Shown here one piece after another: positions 47,162 through 58,494 of a stretch of DNA of 64,000 nt. Where the stretch lies: the NCBI GenBank assembly GCA_030490835.1, contig CM059973.1, positions 61,136,008 through 61,200,007 of the forward strand, given 5' to 3'. Origin of the DNA: Annona cherimola (lineage: Eukaryota > Streptophyta > Magnoliopsida > Magnoliales > Annonaceae). The position numbers were made by a program, and so were the translations under genes. The notes under the pieces are model-generated. The model was given only the letters and a program-made list of their open reading frames with translations. It was not told the DNA's origin and did no database searches. Positions within the stretch are counted from its first letter, which is position 1; every line of letters begins with the position of its first letter.

Positions 47162-48633
47162 AGTGTATGAAATTTTGTAATTTGGATGGGTGCAGGTAAC
47201 AAGATTGAATTGACTAAAAATTTTACAATGTTGGAATCTTTTGGATGGAATGAATGAAACACTCGTTAATTATCTTATATATGGACTATTTAAAAGTGTA
47301 ATTGTGTTGTTAGAATGTCTTGACTGCATACATGTCGATTTATAACTTGCTTGTATGAGATCTTCAATCATATGACTTGAGTGAACATAAGTTGAATGAT
47401 TTAAAAAATTTAATGGTAATCAGTTGATTGAAATATACAAGTGAATTGTATATGAGCAAGAAACTTGAAAATGTTGCACTTGAAACGATATTTCTAAAGA
47501 TTATATCTTAAATTCAAATGGAAAGGTAAAATCCTTAAATTAGTTTTTTCAATCATCAAAAAAGGATAGATTCTGAACTCAACTAGAGTAAATTCCAAAT
47601 TAATATTTGGACTTTTAATATTTAACAACCGATTTGAGAAATTAAATATTACTAATGAGTTTTGGGCATGTGCATTTAAACTAAGTTTTTTAAATTTCAA
47701 GAAAAAAATAGGTAAGTGGCATATTTAAGTCGACTCTAAGAGCAACTTAAGTCAAGTTGCAATCCAAATCAACTCCAATAGCGATTTGAAGTGCATTTTG
47801 AAAGACTAAAAGTTTCAAGTGAGAGTTTTATAGTCAAAGTCATACCCCAAGTCGAATCCAAGTGTGACTTAAATGAAATTGACTTCAACTACGACTTGAT
47901 GCATCTGACACCTCAAAATTCCTTTGATTGCAAAATGTCATTTGAAGTCGCATCCTAAGTAGACTTTGCATGCAACTTGAGTGAAATTGACTCCAAACAT
48001 GCGACCTAGAAGCGTAAGTGAAGATTTGAAGGATTTATCTCAGGTATGAAAAGTGAAATCGCAATCTCAAGTCGACTTCACGTGCGAATTAGGTGAAGTC
48101 TCATTCCCAAGTCAACTCTACATGCAACTTGAAGATCAAGCCCTGACGAAAAACTCTTTAAAAGCATATGAAGCACTAAAGTTACAATAAACTTAACTCC
48201 ATCTGTGACTTACGCGAAGTTACCACTACAACTTCAGTTGTAATGGTTATTAATTTTTTGAACATTGGAGTATTAAATGTGCACAACCTAACACCAAACG
48301 TTCAATTTTTCTCTCAAGCTATAAAAGAGATGTGACATAGAGCGAAGAGGGCTAGATAGAGAATTGATTGTGCTCTTACCTTCATTTCCTTAAGTATGTA
48401 AAGCTCCAATTAAGAGTTTCCGAGCAACAGTCTTACGTGTACTCCAAAAAGTTTCAAGTTTACATTTCCTTCATTCTCAAGAGTTTGCTTCTGTGCTTCA
48501 ATATTCTACACAAACTTGTAACGTGTAGTTTAATTTTATTTTTAATCTTTTGTTGTAATTGGTTACTTGGCTTGGTGTTGGAGACCAAGGCCAAGGTGGG
48601 CAATAAGTAGTATTCAATTAGATTAGTACTTAC
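47162..48633 (+). repeat. Older copia-type LTR, part left of the nested solo LTR
   Basis: It follows a purine-rich tract and starts TGTATGAA. It holds degenerate AAGTCGACT and CGACTT words between 47,730 and 48,240, the same theme as the solo LTR next to it, and a TATA box (TATAAAAG at 48321) with a transcript-like leader after it. Its right part continues after the solo LTR at 50,524. The end is not defined. Confidence 0.45.
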
Positions 48634-49358
48634 TGTTGGTCCCGAGTTGATGGCAAAACCCAAAAGGGGAGGGGTGAATTGAGTATTTAAAAAATTTATA
48701 TCTTAAACAGAAACTTAACCCCGGATTAATCCAGTCCCCTTAATGAAGAAACGAAATGGAAATCAATGTAATGTAAATGGCAGAAATATAAATCAAGTAC
48801 ACAGGATTTTTATAGTGGTTCGGGCAACCTCCCTACTCCACTCTTCCAAGCTCACACTCCTTGTGACTTGGGTTCCACTATTGTATTCTCTCAATACAAT
48901 TAGAGTCACTGCTCTCTTCTAGATTCCATCTCTAGGGGGCATCAACAAATCACAGCACAAGTAGGTGATGAGTTACACTCCAATCACACACTACTTTGCT
49001 TACACTTGATCTTAGTTCCTCAAACTAAATCAAGTTCAACACATACAAAAGAAACAATAAGAAAACTACACTTTACAGTTGTGTAGAAGCAGTTTGGCGC
49101 AGAGAAGAACTTGTTGAATTGACTTTGAATGATCAGTAGTTGAGCTCTTACAGTTTGAAGCAAAGTTCTTCCTCTTTGATTGACTTGATCTCTTTAAATC
49201 TCTTGTAGATGGTAGTTATGCACACTTAATGATTCTCAGCTACTTCCCTCGTCCACCATGAATGCCTTTTATAATTTTGGAGGGAATCCGAACGTTAGAA
49301 GGTAGGTGGCGCGCATTTAATGCGCCAATGTTCGAATAAATTCTGACCGTTGCGACCC

Positions 49359-49615
49359 AAGTCGCATGTGGAGTCGACTTCGGATGCGACTTCGCCCAAG
49401 TCGCAGATGGAGTCGACTTCGGGTGCGACTTCGCTTCTCCGTCGCAACTTCAAGTTCCAGTCAGGGTCGACTTGGGCATCGACTTGACCCAAGTCGCAGG
49501 TGAAGTCAACTTCGGGTGCGACTTCACCTTGTCAGTTTCCAAGTCTAAGTCTTGAGTCGACTTTGGCTTCCGACTTCAACTCAAGTCGATCATGGAGTCG
49601 ACTTGGGTTGCGACT
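49359..49615 (+). repeat. Palindromic motif cluster 1 in the solo LTR
   Basis: Repeated words of the form AAGTCGCA...GGAGTCGACTTCGG(A/G)TGCGACTT occur at least five times. The core GTCGAC is self-complementary and each AAGTCG is answered by CGACTT, so each unit can fold into a hairpin. Confidence 0.8.
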
Positions 49616-50067
49616 TGACTTGGTCTTTGCAAAATATGCTTTGTTCTTCATTTGATCTTCCTCTATCTTGCTTGGCTTGTTTCCTTTAATCATTTTCATT
49701 CTGAAATAATCCTTTATACTTGTAGATCTTGTTGATCTTGAAGTCCTTGTCTTTGGTTTATCTTGGATTGTCTTGAATCTTGTGATTCTTAGGAGAGCTT
49801 GAGTCCTTGCATGATATATTCATGCACCTTGCTTGCTTTGGAGTCGTTTGATCTTCATATCTTGAATATATCTTCATTTGGAAACAAGCTTGAAAATTTG
49901 CCTTGGGCTTGATAGACTTGATTTGAACTTGAACTTGAATCTTTATCTTGAATCTCAAGAATACTCAAGTTAATCTTGAACATGGACTTTGCATATTACT
50001 TGGATTTGAGAAAGTCCAAATAGATTCTTGGAATGGGCTTGGGAATGCATCTTTCAAGTCTGAACTT

Positions 50068-50390
50068 CTCAAGTCGAAGGTGGAGTCGACCTTGTTTGCG
50101 ACTTTGCCCAAGTCGCACCTGGAGTCGACTTCGTCTGCGACTTGGGCAGCTTCGTGCCCCAAAATCAGGTCTGGACAGTTTTTCTCGACTGAAGTCGATA
50201 GTGAGGTCGACTTCGTTTGCGACTTGGCTTCCCAAGTCGCAAGTGGAGTCGACTTAGCCTGCGACTTCACCTGCTATTCTTCCAGTTTTGATTTTGCCTT
50301 TGAAGTTCTATTTCAAGTTGATAATGGAGTCGACTTTGGGATCGACTTCACCCTAAGTCGAAGTCCAAGTCGACTTGGGGATCGACTTGA
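50068..50390 (+). repeat. Palindromic motif cluster 2 in the solo LTR
   Basis: The same theme as cluster 1, at least five further GTCGACTT units with AAGTCG partners (for example GGAGTCGACTTCGTCTGCGA). The spacing is irregular. Confidence 0.8.
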
Positions 50391-50523
50391 CTATTTCAGT
50401 TTCTTAAAAATATTTGGCAAACTCATTGGTATACTTGATATACTCAAATTAGTCTTTGTTAATCATCAAAACTCATGCTTTGGTCAATTTTGTTTTGTTT
50501 TGAACATTGTTTCCAACACTTAC

Positions 50524-51150
50524 TAATTACTTGTGTGATTGTTGTAAAGGCCCCCAGACTAGCATTAAAATCTAGAAGAAAACTGAGACTTTAAGTCATA
50601 TGCATTGAAGTGATAATGAAACCCAAGACACAAAGGGTACGTGCTTGGAAGGGTGGAGAAGGAGTGTTGCCCAAACTACTATAATCTTTTATATTCTCTT
50701 ATGTGTTTGTCTTGATTCTCTTGCTCTCTTACTCTCTTACAGTACTCTACTTGTTTCATTCAAGAGGAAATAATTACAGAGGGGGTAAGTTTTAAACTGC
50801 AAAGAAATTTTTAATAACCCAATTCATCAATCTTCTCTTGAATTAAGCCAACAACACGGGACCAAGAGTAAATACTCCCACTCTCAAAGGGAACAACTGT
50901 AAATACTCTCATTACTAGAGATTGCTCCTATATCTAGTAGGGCTCTAACTCGTGTAGGCACTATGTGTGCCACGCCGAGTTACCACCACGGCTCTACTTG
51001 ATAGTAGGTTACCTAGTTTTCTAAAACCACTAGGAAAATTGCGGCCAGAAACAACACCAAAGAATACCCATCCAAGCTTGAAACACAAATGGGTTGGAAT
51101 GCAAAAGATCCACGCCAAAACCAATAATTACCATATGCTTTCTAACATCA
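50524..51150 (+). repeat. Older copia-type LTR/leader, part right of the nested solo LTR
   Basis: It continues the sequence interrupted at 48633. It includes TTTCATTCAAGAGGAAAT and CTCAAAGGGAACAACTGTAA words but no defined end, and no coding frame. Confidence 0.35.
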
Positions 51151-52047
51151 AGCAATGTTGAGTAGATGGTGAATTTGACAATTCAATTTCTTACTAGCAC
51201 TTTTAAAATTAGCTTTTTTCTGATATTTAATGAAATATCCGTTTACTAATTACTTGTCATGTTTTTCTTATTAAATTCATTATATGAAAATTAAGTCTGT
51301 TGAGTATGTGTATAATTTGTTATAATTGGCATGTAGGAATGAAATTTAAACCATTAAACGCACATATACTGGTTTTTATAATATTCATAATTTATTTTAA
51401 AATCAAATTCATACATTATGTTCAACACACTAAAATATACGTATAAAAATTTTTGGATAATATAATATCTAAGGAACTATATGAATCCAAAATAAAAATT
51501 TTAATAAATTTAATTATTAAAAAATCATGTAAATAATCAAACCAAAATTTCTGATGCTAAATTTTAACTAGAATGGAATTAATGGTTTAGATATTAAAAA
51601 TGAATTGCATATAATACATTTTTTTGAAGTGCTTCACCTTTATGATAGAGATTGTGCTTCACCTTTGTTTTGTAAAGAGTTTTGGAAATGGGTTGGATTG
51701 GGTTAGGGTTGAGTTGAAACAAATGGTTAAAAGCCCAATCATGCCACTTGGACCATTAGGTTTGCTAATTGAATTCATTAGGAGCTACGGACAATGGTTA
51801 AAAAGTCCGCACCAGTCCAGTTCAATGGTCCAAAACTAACAAAGAAATCTACAGTTTAATCTGCTGGTGGTTAGCAGTCACACTGTATTAATTCCCACAA
51901 TAGCTATAACTACCAGTAGCCCACCGCTGCCGGCCTTCCACACCACTCCACTTGGCTTTTGTATCTCATCATATTGCAAATTGCATCCTATATATATTGA
52001 CCAGCTTCCATAGACTTTTTGTCTGTAACTGAAATTGATCTCCAATA
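51151..52047. other. AT-rich spacer
   Basis: Nothing recognisable until about 51,840. Then less AT-rich DNA with a TATA-like CCTATATATATTGACC at about 51,988 leads to the small ORF that follows. Confidence 0.35.
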
Positions 52048-52413
52048 ATGTTAGAAACTTGTAATTATAATCAAGCAGTCAAGATATTGAACTATTTCTT
52101 GTATGTATTTGCCACCGCCAGTCCATTCAAACATTCAAAGTTCACCCACCCACTCTCGGGACCTGTTAGATACGTAGTCACTCGAAATTCCTTCAACTCC
52201 GCATGCACAAATGCTTGGCTAGCTATGAATACTATTCATCACAAGTTGTTCCTTACACAAGTTGGGGACCTATTTTTCTTTGTGGACCACTTTACAGTTG
52301 AAATTTGTCGAGTACTTGGACTTTATTCCCTGGGCCCTCCATCCACGTATATATGTATTTATGCATCCGGTGATTGCATGTTTGACCAGGAACTGACCCA
52401 ATCAAAGTCTTGA
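52048..52413 (+). CDS. Hypothetical 121-aa ORF, weak
   Basis: It has an ATG start with a TATA-like element about 57 bp upstream and a stop at 52411. It lacks repeats and low-complexity runs, with blocks such as PLSGPVRYVVTRNSFNSACT and QVGDLFFFVDHFTVEICRVL. I do not recognise it and codon use is not convincingly gene-like. It may be a chance ORF or a non-coding transcript. Confidence 0.15.
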   Translation: MLETCNYNQAVKILNYFLYVFATASPFKHSKFTHPLSGPVRYVVTRNSFNSACTNAWLAMNTIHHKLFLTQVGDLFFFVDHFTVEICRVLGLYSLGPPSTYICIYASGDCMFDQELTQSKS

Positions 52414-52514
52414 TGCATCAGATTTCATATATAACAAAATTCATTCAAATTTGTCAATGAGATTTCTGCAATTTTCCATTACCAAAAGATGGAAATGATT
52501 ATTTCTCAGACCAG

Positions 52515-52805
52515 ATCAAAAAATATATATTTTTTCATTTTTTTTATAAAACTGTTAGTCTGTGTGTTTAATTTATAAATCAAGTTTTACCACTTTTGAA
52601 AATATTTATATATTTATTTTGAATTTTTAAACATTAGAGCACTTTAGTCATATCACAATAATTTAAAAGGACTAGAATACCCTGTATTTAAAAATCCAAA
52701 GTAAATACATATATATATATATATTCAAAAATGGTAAATTTTGATTTATAGATTATATTAAAGTTTTATAAAAAAAAATTGAAAAAATAAAAAATATGTT
52801 TGTCA
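52515..52805. mobile_element. Fold-back element copy 1 (family F1), degraded
   Basis: The left arm has TTTTTTTTATAAAACTGTTA and TTAATTTATAAATCAAGTTT; the right arm has the reverse complements (AAAATTTTGATTTATAGATT, AAAGTTTTATAAAAAAAAAT). The middle contains GGACTAGAATACCCTGTATT, like copy 2. The ends are not clear. Confidence 0.55.
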
Positions 52806-54318
52806 ACCGGTTTGAAATGGCTCAGGCTCCTAAGATTAAAATTATTTAAAATATGGATGATAATGAAGAAAAAATTTAAAATAGTAAGGTCAAAGCACAT
52901 ATCTTTTTCCATCACCAAATAAATAGCCGACCTTTGGACTAGCCGACCTTTGGACTTTCTTCCATTTTCAACATGGCAGTTGCTTTATTGCCTTGGGTAA
53001 CATCAGGTCGGATGGTATACTATAGGAAAATCACTTCAATGTCATAAGGTCAGACTCATATTATTCAACTAAATCTTGGGACCTTTTCAACTAATCAATT
53101 GCGTATGTTTCGAACTTCTATTGGGCATTGGCCTTCTCCAACGGACAAATCAGAATTTGAACATGTGGGGATTTGGTTTTTCTCTGAAGCTGAAATCTTT
53201 CAGGTAAGCGAATTTGGATGGTTAGTACAACGATTGAGGCCCACTGGAGTTTGCTGGGGAGTATGTGCAATGAACCAGTTCGCATTTTAGACAAATGATG
53301 AAACGGTTCAAGTGGGCGACCTTTGCACTTTTATGAAATTCTTTTCATTCATTATATTTAAATATCTTGTTTAATTAAATATATACTAATTTGATTTTAA
53401 ATAGTTATAGGCTGGACACAAAAGAAGTATACTCTTAGAGTGAATCAAATTGGTTAAATCCCTCAACTTATGTGTGGCCCATTTGAACCCTTGGCCTGTG
53501 GCATGCAAGTAATCATGTGTAACCAGCGGGCTAAGCCCGAGTTTACTGATTATAATGATTTTAAGTGTACAAGAAAATGGATATGATAGAAGGGTATAAA
53601 TGAGATCCACTTAAACCGGTTCAACATTTGCATAAATTTGAAAAGATTCAAAGCATTTGCTTAAATATGAACAGATTAAAACATCTCCTTAAACCTGAAC
53701 CAATTCCAAGTAAACACTGTACAATTAGGAATGTAAGAGAGAGAGGGCAGGGGTCTTGTCTTGTATCTTGATTCCATCCTATTGTAATCGGACTTCCACA
53801 TATGTTGTCATCCTATAATAGTAAGCATTAAATTTTTTAAAAGAAAAGGTTTTAGATAAAAGAATTCTCCATCTGTTGGTGTGATCAAATCAATTAAATA
53901 AATCACGCAGTAACCTAACCTTTTTTAATAGAATTCTTTCTATGAAACCTCTCAAAAATTTTAGTTTACACCGTTCTAAAAAATTAATGTTCTTACTTGG
54001 CCCTTGTAGCCTTTTTTAATTTCTTGACTCAATTTCTTAATTGTCGGAAGATATTAACTATGTCATTTCTTTATTTAAGTTGAAATAAGATGTCCTCTCT
54101 TAAGAACAACGTTCATTCTCATTTAGTCTTCGTTGAAAAGAGGAAATTTGATTTAGTCTTCGTGGAAAAGAGGAAATTATTAGTGTGCCATTTTCATGAA
54201 AATTTTCCATACTAATGACATGCCTTTTTAAACAAATAAAAATTTGGTTGGTTAAATAAAAAATATGGACCATGTGGTTACTTACCATGTAACATATGAC
54301 ACCAACTAATGGAAACCA
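52806..54318. other. Spacer
   Basis: No gene is supported. A 29-residue stretch at 53,110-53,203 (GHWPSPTDKSEFEHVGIWFF, followed by a GTAAGC donor-like site) looks protein-like but has no partner exon. A 30-bp near-duplicate, GATTTAGTCTTCG(T)TGAAAAGAGG, occurs at 54,120-54,178. Confidence 0.3.
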
Positions 54319-54593
54319 AGGGTGCTGTTGGGAAACAATAAAAAGAGTTTTCCTCTCAAAAATTTTCTATTCATTTTTATCTTATTTTTCAATCATTTAT
54401 TTAAATCTTTCTATATAATTATCACATTTCTCAATTATTTCTACACATCTTTCATTCTATCACCCTATCTATTTTAACTTTATTATTTTTACTCCTCATC
54501 ATTGCCCTCTATTCTATCATAGTACTCTTTTCAATTTTATAAACCTTTCAATTAAAATTTTTACCGTCATTTTTTGCTTTCCAAACACATCCT
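54319..54593 (+). mobile_element. MITE copy (Tourist-like family M1)
   Basis: The start GGGTGCTGTTGGG and end CCAAACACATCC are imperfect inverted repeats. The interior shares TTTTTCAATCATTTATTTAA, ATTATTTCTACACAT and CTATTTTAACTTTATT with other copies. Flanks CAA and TAA differ by one base. Confidence 0.6.
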
Positions 54594-55355
54594 AAGTTTT
54601 TTTGTTAACAAATGAAATTTAATCTTTTTGAAACAATACCTTGATTGTAAAAAATTAAAACTTTCGTGCTGCATGTGTGGAATGGATAAAAGTAAATGAC
54701 GATAAGGGAGGTATGGTATAATTTTAAAAGATTTCCCCTTGCAATATCATGAAAAGTAAGGTTATACTTGTAATTTATTGAAAAATGGGGATAAGATGTT
54801 ACTTTTCACAAGCTGGACTTCTACGGAGTCTTAACAAAGCTTTATCTATTTGCGTTGTTATATCTTGAGGATGGACAAAATTGTGTATTTGAACATTTCG
54901 AATACCTTGCCTAATTGGTGGTTCGGTAAGTTATTGTTGATATTATTCAGTTTTACAATAAGTTGGAGTGTCATTAGAATTTTTCTAAATAATCTAGATT
55001 TCTACTAAGTTGAGTTTGAATAAAAATAAGTACGTTTCAAAATGTTTCTGTTGTAGGTGAACTTCAAAACAAATTGTGAGTATTTTTACTTTGATTTAAT
55101 TTTAAAAATGGAATTACGAAGTTCTTAAAGTAGTTTCATGGAAAATAAAAATACTCTCGTAGCTCCCTATACGCACTGAAATTCAATCGACTACTAAGAT
55201 CACGTCACAAAGCAAGTAACCCAAAATCATCAAACAAAATATAGTAAATAAAAATTCAGAAAAATAAAAACCATGTGGACCCAAGCCTTACTTCCAGGAA
55301 CCCTTGTCTCAAGTTGCGGTTCTTGAAATCTGACTCCTATAAATACATAAGAATG

Positions 55356-55713
55356 TTTTAATGCCTAGAATTTCCATTTTTTAATTTTTTTTTTGAAATT
55401 TCTTTTATAAAACTCTTAATCCAGGTATAATTAATCTATAAACTAAAATTTACTATTTTTGAAATGTGTATATACATTTTTGATTTTTTAAAAGAGGGAA
55501 TTTTAGTACTTTTTAAATGACTAAAATACCCTATTTTTAAAATTAAAAAATATATACAAATTTTCAAAAATGATGAAATTTAATACATAAGTCAAATATA
55601 TTTAGATTAAGAGTTTTATAAAAAAAAATTCAAAACATATTAAAAAAATAGAATCTTTAGCTGGATGCATTGAAATTTCAATGCATTCGGCTACATTAAA
55701 ACAAAACCCATAA
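55356..55713. mobile_element. Fold-back element copy 2 (family F1), degraded
   Basis: The left arm TTTTATAAAACTCTTAATCC pairs with GATTAAGAGTTTTATAAAA on the right. The inner parts also pair (ACTAAAATTTACTATTTTTG with CAAAAATGATGAAATTTAAT). The right end has a small palindrome, GCATTGAAATTTCAATGC. The left end seems shortened. Confidence 0.6.
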
Positions 55714-56289
55714 ATACAACCCCTAGGCTCGGTCCCCAACACATCATGCTTCGCTAGCCCTTTCATGTTGTTTATTTGAGTTTATGCTTTTCTTTTAGCC
55801 TTTTTCGAACTTGTTTTCTTAGAGTTTTCAAGGTGAAAAATATTGTGGCTTTTCCTTGATTACATCCTTATCGCAGTCATGGGATTGATCACTTCAAGTA
55901 GATGTACTTAAAGCATATTTTTCCTTTGAAACTCACTTATCCATACACTCACGTCATAACTTGACCAGTACAGACTTAACCATTTATATAATATTCACAA
56001 TCCATTTGAGTCTTCAAGTTATAATGTGATCATTTTTATGTTTCTCGCATATCATATTAAAATGGGTTGTCAGGAAGGGTTGTTTTCATAGTTCCAATGA
56101 CAAAGCCTTAGGGAGCATGTAATGGGGGATAGGAAAATTTTAATATGTGAGATGCGAAATTTCTATATCCACACCATTGATCTTTTGGAAATATGATATT
56201 TCGCTAAGCATATAATGTAGTTAACAAGCCCCTCATCGTCCCTGTTCTCTCCAATCGAGTTGCAATAAAGTTAAGGGGTTTTATAAGCT

Positions 56290-56620
56290 CAATGTGTTAA
56301 TCACCTCTTCATCAAGAATCACCTAGGGTTGGTATTCTTAGCTCTAACATACTTAAGGTTATGATCCTAACTATAAAATACCTATGATAGGTATCTCCAA
56401 CACCAAGAATACTAAGGGTCGGTAACTCTTACATCTAGAAATACCAAGATATCAGTAACCTTTTCGTCCAAAAATATCAAGGGTCAGTAACCTCTTTATT
56501 TCCAAATAATAGGGGGTTGATAACTTCTTCATCTAAAATCACCTTAGATTAGTATCCCCGTCTTTAAAATGCTAGACGGACATTTTCTATACTTATACTA
56601 TCCAAGTCTAGTTATCTAGT
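56290..56620 (+). repeat. Degenerate tandem repeat, about 40-50 bp unit
   Basis: Recurring pattern: AATCACCTAGGGTTGGTAT, AATACTAAGGGTCGGTAACT, AATATCAAGGGTCAGTAACC, AATAGGGGGTTGATAACTTC, each followed by a CTTCATCTAAAA-type linker. Units are only loosely alike. Confidence 0.6.
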
Positions 56621-57689
56621 CAACCCTTTAGGGTTACCGTCCCTTACCTATGCACCCTTTAAGTCGTAATCTCTTACTTATGCATCCTTCGAGCTATAAT
56701 CTTTTGACTACACACCTCCTCAAGCCTCACACTCTAAGTTGTGCACCATCCTCATGCATCATGCACTCCAAGTTGTGGCTTCTAAGTTATACATTAAATA
56801 ATTTTCCTACTTTGTATTTCATTTCGTGCTATGCGGTAGAAGGATAAATGCATTTAGCCCTCTTAATCAAGAGTTTTCTCTCGATGATATAAAATGTAAA
56901 TATAAAACAAATTGCAATACTAGTCTATTTTGGACCCATAAATGGATGACACAATTCTATATTCGGTCCTGCTTCTATGAAATTCTTTTTCTGTGTAACC
57001 CCTCCATATTTAAAATCATGATGGTTAATGAAAATCCATTTCATTAATTGTATTTGATATTATTTATAGGATCTTGAAAATTCTTTTATTTGTCTAATAT
57101 CACTATGCATGAGCTCATTGAAAAATCAATGTAATAAAAGGTTTAATGCTAAATATCAATTTTAAAGTTATATTTTCAACATTAAACCGTTTAAAATATC
57201 ATTTTTATGTGGATAAATAGTTCTATAAAATATTATTACATTCTAATACATCTGTTAATGGATCTAAGTATTTTTCGTAATTTACACTTGAATATATATT
57301 TATATATGTTTCAACAAACATTCCATATAAACATACTTTATCGGGATGAAACATGGTCTTCTAGATAAATAAATAATGTTAATACCATAAATGAATTGAA
57401 TTTTTCATCAAAGTTCAAAATCTAAAAAATTAAGGGGGTTAAATAAGCCCTTACTCTAACCTAAGTGTTCCTTTATAGGAACTTCAATAATCTATGTTCT
57501 TACTTTTGGATTCTTACTAAGTGTAGAGTTCACTATGGGTAACCATTTCACATTTAATCGAGTCATTCCTCACTGGAACATCTATGTGCTAACCACCATA
57601 GCTTACCTTACCTACAGCCATGTAGGCTACTTGTCAACAATGATTACCTTAGCCAAGGAGGCTAATTAGCCACATTACAAGTGTCAGCT

Positions 57690-58130
57690 CAATCAGCACA
57701 CAAGGTTGCATTTGATTCTACTCTAGTCTCCTAGTTTAGTCTATCGTCTCAATTAGCATGGAAGACCAAGTTTGCTCTTGCTCTAGTCTTCCAATTTGCA
57801 CAGAAGGTTGCATCCACTTTAGCTTCTCGATTAGGATAAACAGTCAACTTCAATCCTAATTTGGTTTCCTAACCCCACAAACAAGGTTGTATTCACTTAG
57901 CTTCCTTATTAACATAGAAGGATGGCTCTACTCCTGCTCTTATCATCTAACCTTTACTGAAAGCTTTGCGACGTTGAAGGTCATATCCACACTAGCTTCT
58001 CAGTCACAATCAAAGCTGCTTTAACTCTAACTTTCTGGTTAGCACAGAAGGCTGCATCTCCTTCACTTCTAACCTCTTAGCCTACAAAAAGTTCACATCT
58101 ACTTTTGACCTAGCCTTCTTGTTTGTCTCT
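57690..58130 (+). repeat. Degenerate tandem repeat, about 60-80 bp unit
   Basis: Recurring pattern: AGCACACAAGGTTGCATTTG, GCACAGAAGGTTGCATCCAC, ACATAGAAGGATGGCTCTAC, GCACAGAAGGCTGCATCTCC, each followed by CTCTAGTCTTCC- or TTTAGCTTCTC-type words. Confidence 0.6.
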
Positions 58131-58220
58131 GAGAGAACCCAAAAGCTTGACCCAACATTTAGGTTTATCACGAACCTTAACCTTAAAGATGTTTTCATTT
58201 GTCCTTTGGTCAAAGATATA

Positions 58221-58494
58221 GGGCATGTTTATTTTCAACCAAAATTTTTCAACTAAAACTTTTCACTCTCCATAATTATCCTATTTTTAAATTATTTTTT
58301 CACATATTCTTATAAATTACTTTATTTTTTAATTATTTCTACATAACTACCTATATAACCAACCATCTATTTTAACTTTATTTTCTTTACTCTTCATCAT
58401 TACCTCTAACATATTACATCATTTTCTACCAATTTAAAAACTTTTACATCAAAAAAATTTCATCTAAAAGTTTTATAACTTTCCAAATAGACTC
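58221..58494 (+). mobile_element. MITE copy (Tourist-like family M1)
   Basis: It begins GGGCATGTTTATTTTCAACC and ends TTTCCAAATAGACTC. The interior blocks AACTAAAACTTTTCACTCT, AATTATTTCTACATAACTA and CTATTTTAACTTTATTTTC match other copies. ATA flanks both sides. Confidence 0.6.

Larger units (their letters stand above)
48634..50518 (+). mobile_element. Solo LTR with perfect 5-bp target duplication
   Basis: It begins TGTTGG and ends CCAACA. CTTAC flanks both sides (48629-48633 and 50519-50523). Length 1885 bp. No second LTR, PBS or coding region is present, so it is a solo LTR left by recombination. Near the start it has CCCAAAAGGGGAGGGGTGAA, a motif I know from LTRs of many plant copia elements. 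Two clusters of palindromic motifs lie inside. The Sirevirus assignment is inference. Confidence 0.8.
55714..58220. other. Spacer with degenerate tandem repeats
   Basis: No coding frame is supported. It contains two degenerate repeat arrays listed separately (56,290-56,620; 57,690-58,130). Confidence 0.35.

Noticed and set aside
47730..50390. CRISPR-like array
   Set aside because: The short palindromic repeats suggested it at first glance, but spacing is irregular, units vary, and this is plant LTR DNA.
53099..53290. 63-codon frame with a donor-like GTAAGC
   Set aside because: Protein-like for about 29 residues, but there is no matching acceptor exon or family; not enough to call a gene.
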